Below, piece by piece: positions 57,267 to 64,000 of a DNA stretch of 64,000 nucleotides (its first letter is position 1; each line of letters opens with the position of its first letter). Both the position numbers and the translations under genes were made by a program. The notes beneath the pieces were generated by a model. That model made no database searches and had not been told where the DNA came from. It saw only the letters and a program-made list of their open reading frames with translations. This DNA comes from Chloroflexota bacterium (GTDB lineage: Bacteria > Chloroflexota > UBA6077 > FW602-bin22): the NCBI GenBank assembly GCA_004297775.1, contig SCUE01000033.1, forward strand, positions 1-64,000, read 5' to 3'.

Positions 57267-57449
57267 CGCGGAACATGATCGTGCCGCGACCGAGCGCGAC
57301 GCCACGTTCGGTCCGAAATGGGTGATCGTCGCCCCGTCGTTGACGCGGCGTCGGCGCCCGATTGAAGTGGGGGCCGCGGAAAGCACAGAGAAGCGACGGT
57401 CGGCGAAGGGAGGGTGTTTCCTCGGGTCTAGAATCGGCGGCGAATCGAT
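57267..57449. promoter_or_regulatory. Divergent 183-base intergenic region, TAGAAT -10 for the GT4 gene
   Basis: TAGAAT (57429-57434) lies 15 bases before the GT4 ATG on the plus strand. No -35 match is seen. The minus-strand promoter for the membrane-protein pair is not evident. No gene is seen here. Confidence 0.35.
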
Positions 57450-58547
57450 ATGAACGATATCGCCGTTGTTGTGGACTTGCGTCTGTCCGGATATCAACGA
57501 GCCGGGATCGCGACTTACGGTGCCCGACTGGCCGAAGCGATCGCCGAGCACGACCTCGCTGACATTCAGGTGATCACGACCGCCCACCGGCCGACCGATC
57601 CCGAACTCGAAGGATTTCGGCAGATTCGCTCGTGGACGCCGCCGCACCATCGGATGGAGCAGTTCGGCCTCGCCTGCGAGTTGGCAAACTTGCGGGTGGA
57701 CGTCGTGCATTTCCCGGATTTCATTCCGGCGCGCGTGCTGGGACCGCCTTCGGTTATCACGGTGCATGACCTTGCGTTTGCGCGCTTTCCACGGTTCTTG
57801 ACTGCGACGAGCGCGCGCTACTACGGCCAGCTTTCCTGGGCAGTGCACGCGGCCGAGCGCATCATCGCCGTGTCGCGGACCACGGCCGACGACTTGATCG
57901 ATCTGTACGGTGCTTCGCCGGGCAAGATCGACGTGGTGTACGAAGCGCCGGATCCGATCCTGCGGGACGTGGCACCGCATTCGGTCGGGCCGAACCCGTG
58001 GGGACTCGGCGGCGGATACCTCTTGTTCGTTGGAACACGCGAGCCTCGGAAGAATCTTACCGGCCTGCTTGATGGCTACGCGCGGGCTCGAAACCACCGG
58101 AGAATGCCGCCGCTCGTCATCGCGGGGCGGCGCGGCTGGCTCGTCGACGATCTTGAAGAACGCGCGCGGACGCTCGGTATCGCCGATGCCGTCCATTGGA
58201 TCGGAGGAGTCGCGCGCCATCAGATGCCCGGTCTGTTTGGCGGCGCTCTCGCGTTGATTCTGGCGAGTCACTACGAAGGATTTGGCCTGCCGGTCGTCGA
58301 CGCGATGGCCATGGGAGTGCCGTGCATCGTTTCGCGCCGCGGCGCATTGCCGGAAATCGCTGGGAACGCGGCCCTGTACGTCGACCCGGACGACACTCAG
58401 AGTATCGCGACGGCACTGCGGCGGATCGTAGATGAGCCTCGATTGCGTGACGACCTCAGCCGCCTCGGCCATCAGCGAGCCGCGATGTACACGTGGCAAC
58501 GTGTCGCGGAGGAGACCATCGAGGTCTATCGTCGAGCGAGCGCGTAG
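57450..58547 (+). CDS. GT4 glycosyltransferase (mannosyltransferase-like)
   Basis: A 365-residue GT-B enzyme close to WbaZ/PimB-type mannosyltransferases. YQRAGIATYGARLAEAI is the acceptor loop; FVGTREPRKNLTGLLDGYA is the nucleotide-sugar domain entry; SHYEGFGLPVVDAMAMGVP gives the E-x7-E-like catalytic motif. Starts with ATG and is followed three bases later by another GT4 gene. Cytoplasmic, building the lipid-linked unit. Confidence 0.92.
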   Translation: MNDIAVVVDLRLSGYQRAGIATYGARLAEAIAEHDLADIQVITTAHRPTDPELEGFRQIRSWTPPHHRMEQFGLACELANLRVDVVHFPDFIPARVLGPPSVITVHDLAFARFPRFLTATSARYYGQLSWAVHAAERIIAVSRTTADDLIDLYGASPGKIDVVYEAPDPILRDVAPHSVGPNPWGLGGGYLLFVGTREPRKNLTGLLDGYARARNHRRMPPLVIAGRRGWLVDDLEERARTLGIADAVHWIGGVARHQMPGLFGGALALILASHYEGFGLPVVDAMAMGVPCIVSRRGALPEIAGNAALYVDPDDTQSIATALRRIVDEPRLRDDLSRLGHQRAAMYTWQRVAEETIEVYRRASA

Positions 58548-58550
58548 CGA

Positions 58551-59789
58551 TTGCGGATTCTCTTCGTCGCGCCTCAGGTGCCGTTTCCACCCGACAAAGG
58601 CACCAAGATCCGCAATCTTGGTCTCATCACCACACTAGCCCGTGATCATGAGGTCGGTCTGATCGCGCTATCGGATCGACCGGACGCCCCGTTGGCAGCC
58701 GAATTGGCAAGAACCTGCACGTATACCCGGGTCGTTGCGACGCCGACGCCGCGAGGGGTGAGGCGTCGCGTGGTCGATCTGTTGCGCGATAACCGACCGG
58801 ACCTCGCGCTGCGCCTCTACACGCCGGCACTCCGGAGCGCGATTCGCGATGCGACCGTTCGCGGCGCCTGGGACATCGTGCAGTTCGAGGGACTCGAGAC
58901 CGCGCATCAAGGGATCGGCGCTGTCTCCCCGGGCGCAAGCGTGGTTTACGACGCGCACAACGCGGAGTGGCGCTTGCAGGCGCGTGCCGCGACCAGCGAC
59001 GCGCGGCAAGGGCGCGTGATTGGCGCGCTCTATTCGATGATTCAAGCGTCGCGCTTGCGTCGCGCCGAGGGTGCGATCGCGACCAGTGCGAGCGGCGTGG
59101 TCGTCGTGTCGCGGGAGGATGCCGCGTCCATTCGCGCCGTCGGCTCGCCGCGCCACCTACACATCGTTCCGAACGGGGTCGACACTGAAGCGCTCCGCGA
59201 ACGCTTGGGACAAGGCGACGACGGCCGGTATCTCTTCACCGGGACGATGGATTATCGACCGAACATCGATGGTGTCGTGTGGTTTGCTCGCCACGTCTGG
59301 CCTGAAATCAAGCGCCGAGATCCATCCGCTGTGTTCGACGTCGTGGGCCGAAGTCCGGTCCGGACCGTGCGCGACCTTGAGAGGGTGGCTGGCATCGTGG
59401 TTCATGGAGAGACTCCCACCACGCGGCCATTCTTCGAGCGCGCGCGCGCCGTGGTCGTACCGCTCCTCGTCGGCGGTGGCGCGCGGCTCAAGGTCCTCGA
59501 AGCATTCGCCCACGGCGTGCCCGTCGTATCAACGAGCCTGGGAATCGAGGGCATCAACGCACTCGATGGCACCCATTTCGTCGCGGCGGACACACCGCGC
59601 GCGTTCGCCGACGCGGTCGTCAGACTCAATGGCGACACCGAGTTTCGTGCGCGTCTCCGAACGGCCGCGCGCGATCTCGTCGCGACGCAGTACGACTGGC
59701 GCGCGATCGTTCCAGGGATCCAAGACTTCTATCGCATATGTATTATGGGCATGTTGAATTCTCCAGGCAACATCACAAGTGAAGCGTGA
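58551..59789 (+). CDS. GT4-like glycosyltransferase, sugar transferase of PEP-CTERM/EpsH type
   Basis: A 412-residue GT-B protein. The N-terminal RILFVAPQVPFPPDKGTKIRN pattern, VVYDAHNAEWRL in the middle and FTGTMDYRPNIDGVVWFARH at the second domain match the branch that includes TIGR03087-type (Stp1-like) transferases often linked to exopolysaccharide clusters. Late VPLLVGGGARLKVLEAFAHG holds the acidic catalytic residue. TTG start three bases after the previous stop; the stop overlaps the glycosidase start by 11 bases. Confidence 0.87.
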   Translation: MRILFVAPQVPFPPDKGTKIRNLGLITTLARDHEVGLIALSDRPDAPLAAELARTCTYTRVVATPTPRGVRRRVVDLLRDNRPDLALRLYTPALRSAIRDATVRGAWDIVQFEGLETAHQGIGAVSPGASVVYDAHNAEWRLQARAATSDARQGRVIGALYSMIQASRLRRAEGAIATSASGVVVVSREDAASIRAVGSPRHLHIVPNGVDTEALRERLGQGDDGRYLFTGTMDYRPNIDGVVWFARHVWPEIKRRDPSAVFDVVGRSPVRTVRDLERVAGIVVHGETPTTRPFFERARAVVVPLLVGGGARLKVLEAFAHGVPVVSTSLGIEGINALDGTHFVAADTPRAFADAVVRLNGDTEFRARLRTAARDLVATQYDWRAIVPGIQDFYRICIMGMLNSPGNITSEA

Positions 59790-61488
59790 GTTGACGAGAG
59801 GTCGCGGCGACGACGCTCTGGTGAGACAGCGTGCGCGCTTCGTCCCATTCGTCTGTCTCGTCGTGTTGATGGGAGCCGCGATTGCGATCGGTAGCGACGA
59901 GAGTCGAGTCATCCGACTGCGTCATACGCTCGTCGCGGCCTATTCGCTGCTCTTGCCACAGCCGACCGGCCTCGACGATCTCGCGCCGGTTCGCCGAATG
60001 GATGGCAATCCGATCGGGGTCAACGTGTTCCTGGAGCAAGAGGTCGAGGAATGGAAGATTCGCCGGAGTCTTCAGTTGATCCAAAGCGCGGGATTCGGCT
60101 GGATACGGCAGCAGATGCTGTGGGCAGAAATCGAACCCGATGCGCCGGGCCGCTTCGTTGACCGTGCGACCGGTGGGAGTTCCTGGCAGAAGTACGATCG
60201 CATCGTCCGGCTCGCGCGAGAGCACGGACTGCGAGTCCTGTTCCGAATCGACACGTCCCCGGCCTGGACGCATGCGAGTTCGTCGAAGCTCGAATCGCCG
60301 CCTGACGACGTGGAGCAGTTTGGGCGCTTCGTCGGCCTCGTCGCGGATCGGTACCGCGGCCAGATCGAGTACGTTCAGATCTGGAACGAACCGAATCTAC
60401 CGTTTGAATGGGGAGATCGCGCGCCGAACGCGGCGGCCTATACGCGAATGTTAGAAGCCGCGCGGCTCCACGCTCGACGGGCGAACATCGATATCAAGAT
60501 TGTCAGTGCCGCTCTGGCGCCGACAACCGAGTTCAGCGAGAAGGGCCGCAACGATCTTCTCTACCTACAGGAGATGTACGACGCCGGTGCTCGCCACGCG
60601 TTCGATGTACTCGGCGCGAACGCGTATGGTTTGCGATCGGGGCCGGATGATCGCCGACTCGCCGTCGACCGCGACGTGAATTTCTCACGGCCAGTCCTGA
60701 CGCGACAGGTGATGGTGCGAAATGGCGATTCCAGCAAGCCGATCTGGGCGGCCGAGGTTGGCTGGAGCGCGCTCCCAGAGGATTGGCCGTCGAAGAGTCT
60801 GTGGGGTCGCGTCGATCGCGCGACTCAGGCTTCTTACACCGCCCGCGCGATCGAGCGTGCGCGCAGCGAATGGCCGTGGCTAGATGGCGCGTTCATCTGG
60901 CATTTCCGGATCGTCGCGCCGGAAGGGAGACAACTTCAGCAGTACTACTTCAACATGGTTGACGACGCGTTTGAGCCGTTGCCGGTGTACGAGGCCGTCC
61001 AACGCGTTTTGACCTCGCCGCGTATCGCCGGACGCGGCGCGCGCTCGCAGGATGATGCGGCCGTCTGGTACGATGATTACTGGAGTGCGACGAACGATGG
61101 ACGAGCCGAAGGCGGCTCGTACCGTCGTGCAACAGAGCCGGGCGCCACGGCGCGCCTCCGGTTTCGCGGAAGTGATCTCGCGATCCAGGTTGGTGGGATT
61201 CCTGGTCGCGGTCGGATTTCCTGGCTTGTCGACGGCGGAGTCGCGCGCGGCGAATGGATCAGTGCGAGCGATCGGGAACGGTTCTCGGCGCCTCTGTCGG
61301 TCGCGACTGGACTAGCCGACGGGGTTCACGTCCTCGACGTGGTGGCACTCGAACCGGACACGCGCCTCGACGGATTCGTCGTCGATCAGGCCCTCGGGTG
61401 GCCCGGGAACGAAGCCTCGACAGCACTTCTCATCGGAGGGATCGCCGTCATTCTGGTGAGCGTCGGTGTCGGGCGCCGAGCCGGCTAG
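59779..61488 (+). CDS. Membrane-anchored clan-A glycoside hydrolase (GH39/GH5-like) with C-terminal beta domain
   Basis: A 569-residue protein: N-terminal membrane helix (about 20-37), TIM-barrel hydrolase with proposed acid/base E204 (IWNEPNLPFEW) and nucleophile E326 (WAAEVGWSALP), a C-terminal beta-sandwich (about 425-545) resembling a carbohydrate-binding module, and a last helix (STALLIGGIAVILVSVGV). It would cut a beta-linked glycan on the outer face. GTG start overlaps the GT4 gene. A lyase or transglycosidase role in chain-length control is possible. Confidence 0.83.
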   Translation: MKRELTRGRGDDALVRQRARFVPFVCLVVLMGAAIAIGSDESRVIRLRHTLVAAYSLLLPQPTGLDDLAPVRRMDGNPIGVNVFLEQEVEEWKIRRSLQLIQSAGFGWIRQQMLWAEIEPDAPGRFVDRATGGSSWQKYDRIVRLAREHGLRVLFRIDTSPAWTHASSSKLESPPDDVEQFGRFVGLVADRYRGQIEYVQIWNEPNLPFEWGDRAPNAAAYTRMLEAARLHARRANIDIKIVSAALAPTTEFSEKGRNDLLYLQEMYDAGARHAFDVLGANAYGLRSGPDDRRLAVDRDVNFSRPVLTRQVMVRNGDSSKPIWAAEVGWSALPEDWPSKSLWGRVDRATQASYTARAIERARSEWPWLDGAFIWHFRIVAPEGRQLQQYYFNMVDDAFEPLPVYEAVQRVLTSPRIAGRGARSQDDAAVWYDDYWSATNDGRAEGGSYRRATEPGATARLRFRGSDLAIQVGGIPGRGRISWLVDGGVARGEWISASDRERFSAPLSVATGLADGVHVLDVVALEPDTRLDGFVVDQALGWPGNEASTALLIGGIAVILVSVGVGRRAG

Positions 61489-63775
61489 GCCGACCTTCGA
61501 CGTGGCTCGCGGCACACTTCTGGCCGCGATCGCCGTCGCGGCGGCCGCGCGCCTGATCGGACTCGATGCCCAGAGCCTGTGGTACGACGAGGGGACGACC
61601 GCCGCACTCGCGACTCGCTCGATCCCGGAGATCATCCGTGCCGCCGCGGCCGACATCCATCCGCCGCTGTACTACGTTCTCGTCTCCCTGTGGTCGGCCG
61701 TCTCCGGAACGTCGGAATACGCGCTTCGTCTGCCGTCCGCCTTCTTCGGCGTCGTGACCGTGGCCGGATCGGCCTGGCTAGCGCGGAAGGCACAATCCGA
61801 AACCGGTGGCATCGCGGCGGCGATCCTGGTCGGGCTATCGCCGTTGACGATCTGGTACGGACAGGAAGCGCGCATGTACGCGCTGGCCGCGATGCTCGGA
61901 GTGCTGTCCGCGACCGCGCTGACTCGCGCCATTGATGGCGGAAGTCGCTCTGGGTCGGCCTGGTTCGCGATGCTCAGCGTGTTCAACCTATACGCCAGCT
62001 ACGTCGCGGCTGTTCTACCGGTCGCGCAGGGACTGGGCGCAATCGCGGCTCGGTCGCGATCCGGGTCGGTCCGGACAGTCGTCGGTGTGGTCGTCTCGGG
62101 ATCCGCGGTTGCCGCGGCGTTCGCACCGTGGTTGTTCGTCGCCGGACGGCAGCTTTCCGAGTGGCCCGCGCAGTCGGAACCGATTGGTCTGGGTGCCTTC
62201 TCCGCGCGAGTATCCGGATTGTTCGTCTCCGGACCGGCGTTCGGGCAGGCGCCCGCGCTGCTCGTACTGGCGGTGGTTGCAATCGCGACGATCGCCGGTG
62301 CGCGCCTGGTGGCGGGACGCTCCGTGGTTGGACTCGTCGTCGTGTTTGGCTGCGTCGGGATACCAGCCGCGCTGTTCGTCGCGTCGCTTACGCGACCCTT
62401 CTTCCACGCGAAGTTCGTATCGCTTGCGGCGCCGTTCTTCGATATTGCGCTCGCGGTGGGGATCGTCGCGCCGATGACCTTCGGACGCGGACGAGTGCGA
62501 TCGGCACTCGGCGCGGCATGCATCATCGTGGCGGTTTTCCTCGGCGTATGGAGGTACAGTTTTGTCGCAGTCGCGGCGCGGGATCCCACGCTGGCGCGCG
62601 ATGACTACCGCGGCCTGGTGCATTGGATCGGCACGCGATCGGTACCGGGCGACGCGGTCGTCTTGAATGCGCCCGGACAGGCCGAGATCTTCGGCTACTA
62701 CTATCGCGGCGATTTGCCCGTGTATCCGCTGCCTCAGACGCGTCCACCCGATCGCGCCGAGACCGAGAGCGCACTGACTGAGATAGCCCGTCGCCATGGA
62801 CGCGTTTGGCTGGTCTCGTGGGCGAGCGCCGAGAGCGATCCGGCCGCCATCGTCGAACGGTGGCTCGATCGCGGTATGTTCAAGGCGACGAGCGATTGGT
62901 TCGGTGGCGTGCGACTCTCTGGATATCTGAATCCGGATTTCATCGCGACGCCGAAACGCACGATAGATACGGCCACGTCATTCGATGGCGTCGGCGTTCT
63001 CGAACGAATCGAGGTTGCGGATGTTGGCGTCAAGCCTGGCGATGTCCTGCCGTTGACGCTCACTTGGGTCGCCCAAGGTTCAACATCAATCGCATTGAAG
63101 ACGTTCGTACAACTGATCGACGCTGATGACTACCTGTGGGGACAACGTGACACCGAACCAGGTTCCGACGCGCGTTCAACGACGATCTGGTCCGATGGCG
63201 AGTCGATCGTCGACCGCGTCGGCGTTCCCGTCGTCGCGGGAACACCTCCGGGCACATACGACCTGATCGTCGGCCTCTACGATCCGGTAAATGGACGCCG
63301 GGTCCGTACGACCAGCGGAATCGACCACGTCCGGATCGGCCGTGTCGTGATCCTGCCGTACGTCGGCGGACCCATCGGCACGCCGCGCCGGGCAATCGGT
63401 CGCGACATCGGCTCTCTACGATTGGTCGGCGTCGATCTTCATCCTCTCGGGAACGATCAAGCCGAACCACGCGTGAAGGCAGGGCAGACTCTGTTGTTGG
63501 CAATGCACTGGCTCGCGCGTGCGCCGGGCACGTCGGTCGTCTCCTGGCGCGTCTCGGCGCGTCGCGCGGAAGACCGTGAGGTGAAGCAGTGGGACATAGA
63601 GTTCGACCGATACCCGACGGTGAAGTGGCTGCCCGGCGAAGCGGTCCGCGTTCCAAAGAAGCTCGCGACTGACGGACTGCTGTCGGGTATTTATCGACTC
63701 ACATTGACGGCCCGTGATTCGTCCGGCGACGTCGTCGCGACGGTCGACGATATTGGCGAGGTCGCGATTGACTGA
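61466..63775 (+). CDS. GT39/PMT-type membrane glycosyltransferase, paralogue with two-module tail
   Basis: A 769-residue paralogue of the protein at 50688. Catalytic D41-E42 in LWYDEGTTAALA, HPPLYYVLVSLW, then about 10 helices to residue 370. Two tail modules (about 508-618 with GTPPGTYDLIVGLYDP, and 652-768 with GIYRLTLTARDSSG) lie outside. GTG at 61466 overlaps the glycosidase by 23 bases, so both are translated together. Confidence 0.85.
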   Translation: MSGAEPARPTFDVARGTLLAAIAVAAAARLIGLDAQSLWYDEGTTAALATRSIPEIIRAAAADIHPPLYYVLVSLWSAVSGTSEYALRLPSAFFGVVTVAGSAWLARKAQSETGGIAAAILVGLSPLTIWYGQEARMYALAAMLGVLSATALTRAIDGGSRSGSAWFAMLSVFNLYASYVAAVLPVAQGLGAIAARSRSGSVRTVVGVVVSGSAVAAAFAPWLFVAGRQLSEWPAQSEPIGLGAFSARVSGLFVSGPAFGQAPALLVLAVVAIATIAGARLVAGRSVVGLVVVFGCVGIPAALFVASLTRPFFHAKFVSLAAPFFDIALAVGIVAPMTFGRGRVRSALGAACIIVAVFLGVWRYSFVAVAARDPTLARDDYRGLVHWIGTRSVPGDAVVLNAPGQAEIFGYYYRGDLPVYPLPQTRPPDRAETESALTEIARRHGRVWLVSWASAESDPAAIVERWLDRGMFKATSDWFGGVRLSGYLNPDFIATPKRTIDTATSFDGVGVLERIEVADVGVKPGDVLPLTLTWVAQGSTSIALKTFVQLIDADDYLWGQRDTEPGSDARSTTIWSDGESIVDRVGVPVVAGTPPGTYDLIVGLYDPVNGRRVRTTSGIDHVRIGRVVILPYVGGPIGTPRRAIGRDIGSLRLVGVDLHPLGNDQAEPRVKAGQTLLLAMHWLARAPGTSVVSWRVSARRAEDREVKQWDIEFDRYPTVKWLPGEAVRVPKKLATDGLLSGIYRLTLTARDSSGDVVATVDDIGEVAID

Positions 63776-64000
63776 CACGCGTCCGATCATTGTTTCGGTC
63801 ATCTGCCCGGTCTTGAACGAGGGCGCGAGCATCGAGGCTCTCATCGACTCTCTGCTCGATCAGTCGCGGCCCCCAGACGAGATCGTGATCGTCGACGGCG
63901 GGTCGAGCGACGACACCGTCGCCCGCGTCCAGCGCTACGCGGCGGCGACTCGGTCGATGCATCTCGTGATCGCGCCAGGCACGAACATTGCCGCGGCTCG
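63768..64000 (+). CDS. Glycosyltransferase family 2, cut by window edge
   Basis: The first 77 codons of a GT-A transferase: IVSVICPVLNEGASIEALID, then DEIVIVDGGSSDDTVARVQR, the two nucleotide-binding strands of GT2. The TTG at 63768 lies inside the end of the previous gene (ATTGAC...TGA), overlapping by eight bases. Product beyond residue 77 is outside the window. Confidence 0.85.
   Translation, partial: MTDTRPIIVSVICPVLNEGASIEALIDSLLDQSRPPDEIVIVDGGSSDDTVARVQRYAAATRSMHLVIAPGTNIAAA

Overview
The window is GC-rich bacterial chromosome, densely packed, with same-strand neighbours usually joined by 4-base ATGA or GTGA overlaps and many GTG or TTG starts. Several traits point to a Chloroflexota-like lineage. 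AsnRS occurs together with GatCAB. Two DUF881 proteins sit beside a DUF1461 membrane protein. Lipoproteins are present, but no lipopolysaccharide genes are seen. The GT39-like membrane glycosyltransferases carry long C-terminal beta-sandwich tails. The ABC-importer binding protein is a lipoprotein with an Ala/Pro/Lys-rich linker. This placement is inference; the window contains no rRNA.

Layout, left half: an Fe-S carrier gene lies behind a translationally coupled fchA-folD pair (minus strand). Divergent from these is a universal-stress-protein/TrkA/TrkA potassium-uptake unit. Then come an HNH protein, a large lipoprotein with HExxH and immune-inhibitor-A-like modules, and two zinc-ribbon proteins. 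Two tRNA-Ser genes lead into rpsP-khpA-rimM. From 8508 to 18389 runs a full de novo UMP operon, pyrR-pyrB-pyrC-carA-carB-pyrK-pyrD, headed by a recognisable PyrR attenuator and closed by a secreted beta-propeller protein. After an initiator tRNA come tilS-hpt-ftsH, then convergent dinG. A sugar-type ABC importer (two permeases plus lipoprotein, no ATPase) ends in a strong terminator.

Middle: an orphan FtsX-like protein is followed by a ParA ATPase plus a small ribbon-helix-helix protein. Their promoter is embedded in nested inverted repeats, which looks like a chromosomal type-Ib-style partition or positioning cassette. mnmA follows. A long minus-strand run then carries asnS-gatC-gatA-nucleotidyltransferase-Lrp-aminotransferase-gatB, with comF, two DUF881 genes and a Lit/DUF1461-like gene upstream of it.

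Right third (44717-64000): mazG leads into a surface-glycan cluster. It holds GT2, GT4, a YfhO-like protein, a GT39-like protein, an O-antigen-ligase-like protein, a secreted cupredoxin-like protein, two membrane-anchored unknowns on the opposite strand, GT4, GT4, a membrane-anchored clan-A glycosidase, a second GT39-like protein and a GT2 cut by the window edge. Together they could build, polymerise and trim an exported polysaccharide or glycolipid.

The points most worth a second look are the ParA/RHH cassette with its nested repeats, a FolD that lacks two of three catalytic residues next to FchA, the repeated placement of -10 boxes a few bases before start codons (leaderless mRNAs), the PyrR attenuator that runs into the pyrR start, and an apparent CTG start for rimM.
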